DNA from: Aldehydirespirator sp965248735
Lineage (GTDB): Bacteria; Actinomycetota; Acidimicrobiia; Acidimicrobiales; Aldehydirespiratoraceae
Length of the DNA: 64,000 nt
Direction of reading: 5' to 3'
Assembly: GCA_965248735.1 (NCBI GenBank)
Contig: OZ252146.1
Coordinates: 372,001-436,000 of the forward strand
Each line of letters begins with the position of its first letter. The first letter of the stretch is position 1. The notes under the pieces are model-generated. The model was not told the origin of the DNA. It saw only the letters and a list, made by a program, of their open reading frames with translations, and ran no database searches. A program made the position numbers and the translations under genes. Below, piece after piece: positions 42,533 to 50,544 of this stretch.

Positions 42533-43335
42533 GGCGCGCCGCCCTCGGCCCCGTCGTCACCCACCGCGGCTGCCTCGACGCCGCCCTCGGCCCCGTCGTC
42601 ACCCACCGCGGCTGCCGCGTCTCCGGCCTCGGCCCCGTCGGGCATCAGTTCCATGTCGACGATGCCGGGCCAAGGCTTCACCCGGCGGGCCAGCAGCGGG
42701 TAGTCCTTGCGCAGCGGATGGCCCTCGAACTCGCCTGGCAGGTAGATGTGGCGCAGCCCGGGGTGGCCGTCGAAGGTGATCCCGAACATCTCCCAGGCCT
42801 CGCGCTCGTGCCAGTTGGCGCCGGGGTAGACGAGCACCCAGCTGGGGGCGCGCAGGTCGTCGGTGGGCAGGTCGGCTTTGGCGATCAGCGAGCGGCCCGA
42901 CGTCACGTCGTTCACTCGGGCCAGGAGCTGGAAGCGCGTGTCTCCGCCGGCCACGCCGGTCTCGGCTGGCGGGGTCTCCGTGGGCTCGGGCGGATCGAGG
43001 GCGTTGTCGACGGTGCTGTCCATGTCGCGCCCGAACGGCGACGGCATCCAGTCGATGGCCGACAGGAAGTTGAAGAAGCCGAAGCCCTCCTCATCGCGCA
43101 GCCAGGCCGCCAGGTCCGCCCACGATTCGCGCTCGACCCGCACCCACAGCTCCCCGCCAGCGATGTGCGACCCGACCAGCGCCTCGCCCATCGCGCCGCG
43201 GGCGCGCGCCAGGAGCGCCTCGCCCATCGCGCCGCGGGCGCGCGCCAAGAGCGCCTCGGCCTCGGCGTCGGCAGCCGCTTCAGGAGCGTCGGTCTCACCG
43301 GGGGCTGCGGCGTCAGTCGATGACAATCGGCTCAC
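42529..43335 (-). CDS. nuoC: NADH-quinone oxidoreductase subunit C (operon 1), with repeated tails
   Basis: A 268-aa protein starting at a GTG that overlaps nuoB, with GGAGG just before it. The NuoC signature is HEREAWEMFGITFDGHPGLRH then IYLPGEFEGHPLRKDYPL. Both ends carry in-frame tandem duplications. Near the N-terminus EALLARARGAMG is repeated twice (36 bp, 43183-43254). At the C-terminus AAAVGDDGAEGG occurs twice (42 bp, about 42541-42620). Both lie outside the conserved core. Confidence 0.92.
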   Translation of the reverse strand: MSRLSSTDAAAPGETDAPEAAADAEAEALLARARGAMGEALLARARGAMGEALVGSHIAGGELWVRVERESWADLAAWLRDEEGFGFFNFLSAIDWMPSPFGRDMDSTVDNALDPPEPTETPPAETGVAGGDTRFQLLARVNDVTSGRSLIAKADLPTDDLRAPSWVLVYPGANWHEREAWEMFGITFDGHPGLRHIYLPGEFEGHPLRKDYPLLARRVKPWPGIVDMELMPDGAEAGDAAAAVGDDGAEGGVEAAAVGDDGAEGGAP

Positions 43336-43813
43336 CCCTCCAGCGCTCGCCCATGTCCTCGTTCTGGATGCGTTCCTGCAACATCACGATGCCCTCGAGC
43401 AGGGCCTCGGGCCGGGGCGGGCAGCCGGGCACGTACACGTCCACCGGCACGATCTGGTCGACGCCCTTGGTGACCGAGTAGCTGTCCCAGTAGGGCCCGC
43501 CGCAGTTGGCGCACGACCCCATGGAGATCACGTACTTGGGGTCGGGCATCTGCTCGTAGAGGCGGCGCACCGACGGCGCCATCTTGTCGGTCACGGTGCC
43601 CGAGATCACCACCAGGTCGGCCTGGCGGGGGCTGGCGGGAAGGGGGATCACCCCGAGGCGCATGACGTCGTAGCGGGGCGAGCCGAAGGCGGCCCCCATC
43701 TCGATCGCGCAGCAGGCCAGGCCCCACTGGTACACCCACAGCGAGTACTTGCGGCTCATGTTGAGCAGGGTCGAGAGCGGCTTGGGGACCTTGCCCGACT
43801 CGACTAGACCCAT
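43313..43813 (-). CDS. nuoB: NADH-quinone oxidoreductase subunit B (operon 1)
   Basis: A 166-aa subunit carrying cluster N2. All four Cys ligands are present: the pair in GLACCAIEMGAAF, one in ISMGSCANCGGPYWDSYSV, and the last in YVPGCPPRPEALLEG. It accepts electrons from NuoI and passes them to quinone at the NuoB-NuoD interface. The 3' end overlaps nuoC by 23 bp. Confidence 0.96.
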   Translation of the reverse strand: MGLVESGKVPKPLSTLLNMSRKYSLWVYQWGLACCAIEMGAAFGSPRYDVMRLGVIPLPASPRQADLVVISGTVTDKMAPSVRRLYEQMPDPKYVISMGSCANCGGPYWDSYSVTKGVDQIVPVDVYVPGCPPRPEALLEGIVMLQERIQNEDMGERWRGEPIVID

Positions 43814-43845
43814 CGATCAGCCCCCACGAAGCGGCTCACGGTCAT
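43804..43845 (-). other. Possible micro-ORF at the nuoA-nuoB junction (13 codons)
   Basis: MTVSRFVGADRWV starts at an ATG overlapping the nuoA stop (ATGA) and ends inside the first codons of nuoB. Its last residues RWV equal the end of NuoA (LRWV), and GATGGGT occurs at both ends. The similarity is short, so this is the weakest of the junction micro-ORFs. Confidence 0.3.
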
Positions 43846-44207
43846 ACCCATCTCAGCATCCTCTTGCGCCAGGCGTAGAGCAGCCCGAGGAGCAGGATGA
43901 AGATGAAGATGGCCATTTCCACCAGGCCGAACATCGCGTAGGCCTCCAGACGTGCGGCCCACGGGAAGATGAACACGGCCTCCACATCGAACAGCACGAA
44001 CAGCAGGGCGAAGACGTAATAGCGGATGTTGGCTTGCGACCACATGTCCCCGACGGGGTCCACGCCGGACTCGTAGTTCTCCACCTTCGCCGGGGTGGGA
44101 CGGGAGGGCCGCAGGATGCGGGCCACGCCCAGAAGCGCGGCCACGATGACGGCGCCGAGAGCCCCGAATATGCCGACGGTCAGATAGGTGCGCAGGAACT
44201 CCGACAC
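43842..44207 (-). CDS. nuoA: NADH-quinone oxidoreductase subunit A (operon 1)
   Basis: A 121-aa, three-helix subunit started at the GTG at 44207. The conserved loop KVENYESGVDPVGDMWSQAN and the helix IRYYVFALLFVLFDVEAVFIFPWA are diagnostic. It is the first nuo gene of operon 1. The 37-bp gap to the upstream membrane-protein gene suggests that gene may be co-transcribed. Confidence 0.94.
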   Translation of the reverse strand: MSEFLRTYLTVGIFGALGAVIVAALLGVARILRPSRPTPAKVENYESGVDPVGDMWSQANIRYYVFALLFVLFDVEAVFIFPWAARLEAYAMFGLVEMAIFIFILLLGLLYAWRKRMLRWV

Positions 44208-44244
44208 GGGCCGGAAGCTTACCGGCGGGGCGGCCCGTGACGCG

Positions 44245-44697
44245 TCAGCCGAAGAGCACCACCCGGCGTGCCATCCAGGCCGCGGAACCCGACAGCAGTA
44301 CCGCGGGTCCTGGACGCCAGGCCACGACGGCCAGCCGCAGGGCGGCCGCATCGCCGGCAGACGGCACGGACAGGACGTTGATGACCGCAAGGACACCGAG
44401 CGCGGTCACCGTGACCGAGGCCCAGTAGACCAACTGCCGCAGCCTGGGAACCATGTCCGCAGCCGGCGTGGTGCACACCGCGACGGCCGCGCCGAGCAGC
44501 AGAATCCCGGTGAGCGCGTTGACGTTGGTGAGGGCGCTATAGAGGTCCTCCCACCACGATCGGTGGCCGATCCCGGCGTATCGGATTATCGGCGCAACCA
44601 GATGCAGAAGCGCCGCCGACAGCAGCACGACGACCAGCACTTCCCGCGCCTCGTCCCACGCCACGGCCATCGGCCGCCGCCCGTCTTCGCCAGTCAT
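44245..44697 (-). CDS. Hypothetical membrane protein upstream of nuoA
   Basis: A 150-aa protein with about four hydrophobic segments (EVLVVVLLSAALLHLVAPII, NALTGILLLGAAVAVCTTPA, LVYWASVTVTALGVLAVINV and a C-terminal one ending ARRVVLFG). I do not recognise a family. It reads in the same direction as the nuo operon, 37 bp before nuoA. It could be a leader gene of that operon or an unrelated small membrane protein. Confidence 0.6.
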   Translation of the reverse strand: MTGEDGRRPMAVAWDEAREVLVVVLLSAALLHLVAPIIRYAGIGHRSWWEDLYSALTNVNALTGILLLGAAVAVCTTPAADMVPRLRQLVYWASVTVTALGVLAVINVLSVPSAGDAAALRLAVVAWRPGPAVLLSGSAAWMARRVVLFG

Positions 44698-44854
44698 GGC
44701 GCGACCGTACCCGCTGGATGCGACCGACCGCGACGCCTCAACCGGTGGAGGCGGGGTCAGGCCGCCGGGGAGAGACCCGACGCTTCACCGGCGCGTGAGG
44801 CCGGCTCGTGGGAGCGAGAAGCCTGGGAGGTTGGGTCGGGGACTCGAGCCCCGA

Positions 44855-45193
44855 TCAGCCTCCGACCCCGGCTAGCGCGTCCGCCCGGGAACCGTGGACG
44901 GGGATGATCTTGTCGAAGCCGCTGATCTCAAAGATCTCCCGAATCGACTCCGACAGCGAGCAAACGGCCATCTTGGCGCCTTGCTTCTGGAGCGTCTTGG
45001 CGACCAGCAGGACCACACGAAGACCGGCGCTGCTGATGTACGAGATGCCTTCGAAGTCGAGCACCATCCCCGTGTCGTCCGGGCTGATGGCGGCTTCAAG
45101 AGCCTCGTGGAACTCAAGGGCGTTGGCACCGTCGACCCGACCCTCGGCCACTGCGATCAGCGCTCCACCTTGCCTATCAGTGCTGATATTCAA
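44855..45193 (-). CDS. STAS-domain anti-sigma-factor antagonist
   Basis: About 112 aa from a TTG at 45193, with GAGGAG about 12 nt upstream. The STAS fold is seen in ALIAVAEGRVDGANALEFHE, then GMVLDFEGISYISSAGLRVV, with the phosphorylatable Ser in YISSAGLR, and LVAKTLQKQGAKMAVCSLSE. Such SpoIIAA-like proteins bind anti-sigma kinases when unphosphorylated. No partner kinase is adjacent. It is divergent from the antiporter gene. Confidence 0.85.
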   Translation of the reverse strand: MNISTDRQGGALIAVAEGRVDGANALEFHEALEAAISPDDTGMVLDFEGISYISSAGLRVVLLVAKTLQKQGAKMAVCSLSESIREIFEISGFDKIIPVHGSRADALAGVGG

Positions 45194-45420
45194 TGAACCG
45201 CATCTCCTCGGGAATAGCGAACCGACCAGCCGCAGCCGCAGCCGCCGAACGGAACGACATGCTAGCCCCTCGGCCCGGTTCGCGCATACCGGGCCGCCAC
45301 GATCAGCCCGGCCCGCAGACGGCGGCGAGTACCACGCGAATACTCGACTCGGCCCCTGCGACAACCGGCAAAGTAGTCTCAACTCGCGGTCTCGATGCAG
45401 CGACACGAGGGGACGGCCGA

Positions 45421-47076
45421 ATGTTACTCGATGTGCTGCTGCCCATTGGACTGCTCATCGTCGTGGCCAAGCTCGTGGAGGGTGTTCTCAGCCGCTTCGG
45501 CCTGATCTCGATCATCGCCTACACGCTGACGGGCGTGATCCTCGGTCCCGCCACCGGGCTGGTCGAACCCACCCACGACCTCCAGCTGTTTCTGGAGATC
45601 GGAGTATTCGTGCTGTTCTTCATCGTCGGTCTCGACGAGATAGACGTTCCGGGCTTCGTTACGACGATCAGGGGCCGGTACTTCGCAGCCGCCATCATCT
45701 CAGTCGCAATATCGCTCCTAACCGCCCTCGTCGTTACGTCCGACCTCTTCGGGCTCGATTTGGGACTGGGGCTCGAGTTCAATGAGGCGCTGGCGCTGGC
45801 CGGAGTTCTGTCGCTGTCGAGCCTCGGCCTCGCGGCCAAGGTCCTGGCGGACTCCGGCAACCTCAAGCAGCCCTTGGGGCTGAAGATCTTCACGATCGTG
45901 ATCATCGCCGAAATCGCCTCGCTGCTCGTGGTGGGCTTCACCATCGGCGAGCAGGGCCATAGCTTGAGCGCGGTCACGGTGCTGACTCTTCTCGGCAAGA
46001 TCGTCGGCTTCGTGGTACTGGCCTGGCTGCTGTCGGCCAAGGTGCTGCCGGTCGCGATCGTCTCCCTGCAGCGTTTCCTCAACGTCCCCGAACTCTCGTT
46101 CGGCCTGCTGATCGGAGGGCTGTTCCTGATGGTGGTGGGGGCCGAGAAGATGGGCCTGCACGGCACCATCGGGGCGCTGCTATTCGGAGCCGCCCTTTCG
46201 GGGCTGTCCCAAGGGGTCCGCGACGACATCATGCCCGGCATGCGCAGCGCCTCCGAGGGCCTCTTCGTCCCGCTGTTCTTTGCGTCGGCGGGCCTGTACC
46301 TCGACCTGTCCTTCACCGGCCTGCCCGCCCAGACGATCCTGGGCCTGGTGCTGGTACCCCTCGTGGGGAAGTTCGCGGGGGCCTTCATCGGCACCTACGT
46401 CACTCGCATCGACGCGCCGTTCGCGATGGCGACCGGTCTCATGTCCAAGGGCGTTGCGGAGATCGCCTTCCTGCTCGTCCTGCTCGAGGGCGACGTGATC
46501 GAACAGGATGTCTTTTCGCTGCTCGTTCTGATCATGTGCGGATACATCCTCTTCATGCCGGTCGTGATCAACTTCGCAGTCGTGCGAACGACGCTGTCGG
46601 AGCGTCCCACACTCCCCGATTCCGTGCCGCCCTCGTTCGCCCGCTACGCCCTGGAGCGCGTCGAGGTCCGCAGTGTGTTGGACAGCACCCGCGAGTACCC
46701 CGGCTCCGACACCGGTGTCGCGGAGTTCCTGGAAATCTGGACCGTGCCAAACCAGAACGACTACCTGGTCGTCGACCGTGGGGAGATCACGGGCATCGTC
46801 TCGACCAAGGGGTTGCACTCCGTTCGCAGGGGCAGGAGAGCCGCGGCCACCCTGCGGGACGTGCTGCGCGAGAGCACCCTCACCGCGTGGCCCGACGAGT
46901 TGATCCACGACGCGCTGGAGAAGATGACCAACGCGTCACAGTCTGTGATCCCGGTGCGGGACAGGGAGTCGGGCCGGTTCCTGGGGTCGGTCACCAGCCA
47001 CGACGTGATCGACCTGGTGGTGCTGATGGACGAGATCGAAACCGAGCTGAAACAGATGGGGTCCCCAGAGGCCTGA
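45421..47076 (+). CDS. CPA2-type cation/proton antiporter with C-terminal CBS pair
   Basis: About 551 aa from the ATG at 45421. The first 380 residues form a Na+/H+-exchanger (KefB/CPA2) domain: LTGVILGPATGLVEPTHDLQ, IGVFVLFFIVGLDEIDVPGF, LHGTIGALLFGAALSGLSQG. The C-terminus holds CBS-like units (NDYLVVDRGEITGIVSTKGL, SQSVIPVRDRESGRFLGSVT), which may bind adenosyl ligands to gate transport. It exchanges monovalent cations for protons across the membrane. A reversed fragment of the dispersed element follows the stop. Confidence 0.85.
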   Translation: MLLDVLLPIGLLIVVAKLVEGVLSRFGLISIIAYTLTGVILGPATGLVEPTHDLQLFLEIGVFVLFFIVGLDEIDVPGFVTTIRGRYFAAAIISVAISLLTALVVTSDLFGLDLGLGLEFNEALALAGVLSLSSLGLAAKVLADSGNLKQPLGLKIFTIVIIAEIASLLVVGFTIGEQGHSLSAVTVLTLLGKIVGFVVLAWLLSAKVLPVAIVSLQRFLNVPELSFGLLIGGLFLMVVGAEKMGLHGTIGALLFGAALSGLSQGVRDDIMPGMRSASEGLFVPLFFASAGLYLDLSFTGLPAQTILGLVLVPLVGKFAGAFIGTYVTRIDAPFAMATGLMSKGVAEIAFLLVLLEGDVIEQDVFSLLVLIMCGYILFMPVVINFAVVRTTLSERPTLPDSVPPSFARYALERVEVRSVLDSTREYPGSDTGVAEFLEIWTVPNQNDYLVVDRGEITGIVSTKGLHSVRRGRRAAATLRDVLRESTLTAWPDELIHDALEKMTNASQSVIPVRDRESGRFLGSVTSHDVIDLVVLMDEIETELKQMGSPEA

Positions 47077-47079
47077 ATT

Positions 47080-47137
47080 CCCGCTCACCTTCGCTGCGCT
47101 CACGGGCCGCTCGGGCCGTGTCGCCCGCCGCTCGCCA
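47080..47137 (-). repeat. Dispersed palindromic element, inverted core fragment
   Basis: TTCGCTGCGCTCACGGGCCG followed by CTCGGGCC (47090-47117) is the reverse complement of the element's core. The inverted termini are missing. It lies between the antiporter stop and the 3' end of the broken ABC gene. Confidence 0.65.
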
Positions 47138-47146
47138 TCCAGCGAA

Positions 47147-47700
47147 CTACCAGTGAAGCTCGGCTAGCGCCGTCTTGCCGCCGGCCGGCGGCCCGTCGCT
47201 GATGATCTCGCCGCTGCCGAGCTCGACAACCCGGTCGGCCATGCGGGACATCTCGCGGTTGTGGGTGACTACCAGCACGGCCCGCTCCTCGGCTGCCTGC
47301 GCGAAGAGCAGCTCAAGAATCTGAGGCCCCGTCCTGAAGTCGAGCTCGCCGGTGGGCTCGTCGGCCAGCAGCACCGGATTGCCGGTAGCCAACGCCCTGG
47401 CGATGGCCACGCGCTGCTGCTCGCCGCCGGACAGCTCGTGGGGGAAATGGTCGAACCGGTGGCCGAGACCCACCGACTCCAGCACCTCCTTCGGGTCGAC
47501 GCGCCCGCCCACAGTTATCTGGCCGATGTGGGCGAGTCCAAGGCTCCGATCAGGTTCAGCATGGTCGTCTTGCCGCTTCCCGACGGACCGAGAATCACGA
47601 CGAACTCGCCCGCCGCGACGCTCAGGTCGACTCCGTCGAGGGCCCGAACCTCCACAGGACCGACCTGGTAGTACTTCTTTACCGCGGTCAACTCAATCAA
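47147..47700 (-). pseudogene. ABC-transporter ATPase (MacB/LolD type), internally deleted and frameshifted
   Basis: The 5' part encodes MIELTAVKKYYQVGPVEVRA and Walker A LGPSGSGKTTMLNLIGALDS, then reads into a stop at 47515. In another frame from 47512 the sequence continues GGRVDPKEVLESVGLG, signature HELSGGEQQRVAIARALATG, Walker B VLLADEPTGELD and VLVVTHNREMSRMADRVVEL. About 65 residues, including the Q-loop, are missing at the junction near DSPTS/ITVGG. It is non-functional as written, and no partner permease is adjacent. Confidence 0.85.
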
Positions 47701-47777
47701 CCGTCGGGTCCTCCCTGCGGGCCCTGCGGGATCGGGCCATGCCCGAATCAGGATAGCCGGGCCCCACGGCGCCCTCT

Positions 47778-48602
47778 CTAGCTCCGTCTCTGCTCGTACA
47801 CGAGGGGAAACCGCTCGTTGTCGGCCGGGTAGGACCCAGACACTGCGGTGGTGTCGGCCTGGGTGACAGTGGGATCGCAGCCGGCGTGCGGGAACCAGGT
47901 GGTGTCATCGCCGAGCCAGCGGGTGGACAGCGCCACCCGGCGCCCGGCGCCGCAGTTGGGCGGCGCTCCGTGGATGATCCAGGCCGAGAAGAAGATGGCG
48001 TCGCCCGGCTCCACATCGAATCCGATGATGTCGTAGGGGCAGTCGGCGCGGCCCCGGGCCGACTCGATGTCGGGCATCGGCTCACCCTTGAAGTCCTCGG
48101 TCCAGCCCCCCTGACCATCGAAGGATTCCGGGGCGTAGTAGGCGTTCCAGCGGTGAGAGCCGCGCACGAACTCCAGCGCACTGTCGCTGATCGAGCTGCG
48201 CGAGGCGCTCACCCACGCCGAGACGATCTGCTTGCCGAGGAAGGGCCAGTAGCCGATGTCTTGATGCCACGGAGTGGGGGCGGCGGTCTGGGGTTCCTTC
48301 ACCAGCAGGTGGTCGAAGTAGAAGCGCAGTGTCTTCGAGCCGGTCAGCGCCGCGGCCATCGCCGCGATCGGCGACGCGAACACGAAGTCGCGGATGACCG
48401 GCTCGTTCTGCCAGCGGTACCGGGTGGTGAACAGCCGGTCGCGGGCCGCGCCCGGGTTGGTGTCGGTCACCCACGGGCCGGGATCGTCCAGCTCGCGCTG
48501 CGCGTCCGCGAGAATCCGATCGACCCATTCGCCGCCCACCGCGCCGGGGACCTTCACCACCCCGTCGGCATCGAACACGGCTCTTGTCTCCGGCGTGATC
48601 AC
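47778..48602 (-). CDS. Phytanoyl-CoA dioxygenase (PhyH) family protein
   Basis: About 274 aa from a GTG at 48602. That start is supported by a duplicated copy at 50424, where the same position is ATG. The 2-oxoglutarate/Fe(II) motif is TPWHQDIGYWPF (His-x-Asp), with distal His in SAWIIHGAPPNCGAGRRVAL followed by the Arg for oxoglutarate. It should hydroxylate a small organic substrate; which one is unknown. It is divergent from the LigB gene. Confidence 0.85.
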   Translation of the reverse strand: MITPETRAVFDADGVVKVPGAVGGEWVDRILADAQRELDDPGPWVTDTNPGAARDRLFTTRYRWQNEPVIRDFVFASPIAAMAAALTGSKTLRFYFDHLLVKEPQTAAPTPWHQDIGYWPFLGKQIVSAWVSASRSSISDSALEFVRGSHRWNAYYAPESFDGQGGWTEDFKGEPMPDIESARGRADCPYDIIGFDVEPGDAIFFSAWIIHGAPPNCGAGRRVALSTRWLGDDTTWFPHAGCDPTVTQADTTAVSGSYPADNERFPLVYEQRRS

Positions 48603-48765
48603 GACTGAACATTGTGTCACCGGCTGCCGCGCTCCCCGGTCCCGCGCCAGCTTTTTACCGCGAGCTGGCCGAGATCATGGCGGCCAAACTTGCCGCCGGC
48701 GGTGGCGCTGATCGTCGAAACCGCGGCCGAGGTGTGGGGCTGACTACCGAACTACGCTGCTGATC

Positions 48766-49629
48766 ATGCCCCTAGTGTTCGCTGGAGTCTGCAGCCACGC
48801 TCCGGGCATCGTCGGGCGGGCCGACCAGGCCGATCCGCACGTACGGGACAAGGTCCATGCTTCCTTTGGCGAGATGGCCGAGGCGCTGGCCGCGACCCGG
48901 CCCGACGCCTTGATGGTCGTGGCCGCCGAGCACTTCGGCAACTTCTTCATGAACAACATGCCGAGCTTCGCCATCGGGATGGCCGACTCCTACGAAGGGC
49001 CGATCGAGGACCCGGCGTGGCTAGGAATAGAAAGGGTCGTAGTACCCGGAGATCGAGATCTGTCCCAGCGTCTGATCACCGAGATAATGAAGACCTCCGA
49101 TATCTCCTATGCCGAAGAGTGGAAGTTCGACCACGGGATCGCGGTACCGCTTCACTTCCTGACCCCCGACTACGACCTAGCGGTGGTTCCGGCCAACATC
49201 AACTGCCAGGGTCCGCCTCTCGCCCCCCATGAACGGGTCTGGGCGTTTGGTGAGTCCATCCGACGGGCCGCCGACCGCGTGCCCGAGCGGGTGGCGGTCA
49301 TCGGTACTGGCGGGATCTCCCACTGGCCGGCGACACCCGACTCGGGAAAGATCAACGAGGCCTGGGACCGCGACTTCCTCGATCGCTGGTGCCGCAACGA
49401 CCGTGATGCGCTGCTCGACTACGACGATCGATCCGTCTACGCCGAGGCGGGTCAAGGTGCATTCGAGATCCGCACGTTCATCGCCATCAGCGCGGCAGCC
49501 TCGGGTGCCCCGGGCACCGTGCATTGCTATCAGCCCGTCCCGATCTTCGCGGTGGGCTGCACGATCGCGACGTACGACCTCGAGGCCTCAACCGGTCACC
49601 CGCGGACCGGTATCGTTCGGTGCTGCTGA
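48766..49629 (+). CDS. Class III extradiol ring-cleavage dioxygenase (LigB superfamily)
   Basis: A 287-aa protein. The iron-binding histidines are in FAGVCSHAPGIVG and VVAAEHFGNFFMNNMPSFAI, followed by FDHGIAVPLHFLTPDYDLAV and VIGTGGISHWPA, as in LigB/MhpB enzymes that open catecholic rings. The normal C-terminal strand GCTIATYDL is reached. The last 15 or so residues (EASTGHPRTGIVRCC) adjoin transposase wreckage and may be altered. It probably takes part in aromatic-compound degradation. Confidence 0.82.
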   Translation: MPLVFAGVCSHAPGIVGRADQADPHVRDKVHASFGEMAEALAATRPDALMVVAAEHFGNFFMNNMPSFAIGMADSYEGPIEDPAWLGIERVVVPGDRDLSQRLITEIMKTSDISYAEEWKFDHGIAVPLHFLTPDYDLAVVPANINCQGPPLAPHERVWAFGESIRRAADRVPERVAVIGTGGISHWPATPDSGKINEAWDRDFLDRWCRNDRDALLDYDDRSVYAEAGQGAFEIRTFIAISAAASGAPGTVHCYQPVPIFAVGCTIATYDLEASTGHPRTGIVRCC

Positions 49630-50120
49630 GGCCCAAGACCTGCTCGCTGTCCGGCTGGATGGCACCGCGTGGCCGCTGTTCAGGTGAGGCAGTTGCCGCG
49701 GGCCGATATGAACTCGCCGAATCGCTGCAGCGGGCGGAACCACACTTGGCTCGGCCACCAGGCGCTCACCGCCGAGATCGCACACCTCGACGCCGAGCTG
49801 CTCGCACTGTGCGAACAGGCCAACCCTGCGCTGTTGGGCTCCTGCGGCGTCGGCGTCGAGGTCGCCTGCGCGCTGCTGGTCGCCGCGGGCGACAACCCCC
49901 AGCGGATGCGCAACGAGGCGTCCTTCGCCGCGCTCTGCGGCACCAGCCCCATAGAGGCCTCCTCAGGGCGCACCGTGCGCCACCGGCTCAACCGCGGAGG
50001 AAACCGCCAAGCCAACAACACCTGGCCCGCACCGATCTCAGAACTCGAAACAGGCAAACGCCACAACCGAGACCTCGCCCAGCGCTACCAACAACACCTC
50101 ACCCAACTCACGACTTGACA
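49630..50120 (+). mobile_element. IS110-family transposase remnant (C-terminal part)
   Basis: From about 49740 one frame reads HQALTAEIAHLDAELLALCE, GSCGVGVEVACALLVAAGDN, EASFAALCGTSPIEASSGRT and HRLNRGGNRQANNTW, which is the C-terminal transposase_20 domain of IS110 enzymes. The N-terminal DEDD nuclease half is absent. The remnant starts immediately after the LigB stop. Confidence 0.82.
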
Positions 50121-50138
50121 CACATAGGAGCATCAACC

Positions 50139-50330
50139 TGGCCAAACGCGTCAAACGCGCCGCCTTCGGGCTCCCTGACTTCAACAACTACCGGATCCGA
50201 GCCCTGCTGTATGCCGACAAGCCCAACTGGGCGCTCCTCGACACCCTCACTCCGACCTGAAACGCGAAGCGCCGGCAAACCCAACTGGGCACTCCTCGAC
50301 ACACTCACCCCGACCTGAAACGCGAAGCAC
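50139..50330 (+). mobile_element. ISL3-type transposase C-terminal remnant with 57-bp tandem duplication
   Basis: The frame NLAKRVKRAAFGLPDFNNYR followed by IRALLYADKPNWALLDTLTP and a stop is the usual end of actinobacterial ISL3 transposases. The final 57 bp (from CCCAACTGGGCGCTCCTCGA) are duplicated once more after the stop. It is a second remnant fused behind the IS110 piece. Confidence 0.6.
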
Positions 50331-50331
50331 C

Positions 50332-50424
50332 GAGAATCCGATCGACCCATTCGCCGTCCACCGCACCGGGAACCTTCACCACGCCGTCGGCCTCGAATGC
50401 CGCCCTGATCTTCGGCGTGATCAT
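50332..50424 (-). pseudogene. PhyH-family N-terminal fragment (partial copy of 47778-48602)
   Basis: The minus strand reads MITPKIRAAFEADGVVKVPG then AVDGEWVDRIL, nearly the same as the first 31 residues of the PhyH gene 1.8 kb away. About 85% of the bases agree over 100 bp, continuing into the upstream region. The rest of the gene is replaced by ISL3 debris. Confidence 0.85.
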
Positions 50425-50454
50425 CAGCACCAGTATGTCACTGCCGTCCCGCCA

Positions 50455-50473
50455 AGAGGCCGAGCGGATAGGC
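50455..50473 (+). repeat. Dispersed palindromic element, left-end fragment
   Basis: GAGGCCGAGCGGATAGGCC is identical to the left end of copies 1 and 3. The rest of the element is absent. It lies upstream of the duplicated PhyH fragment. Confidence 0.7.
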
Positions 50474-50544
50474 CGAGGTTCATGAGGCTGCGCTCTACCG
50501 GAAACTGGCAAACACGATGGCCGCTCAGCTGACGGCGACGCCCG

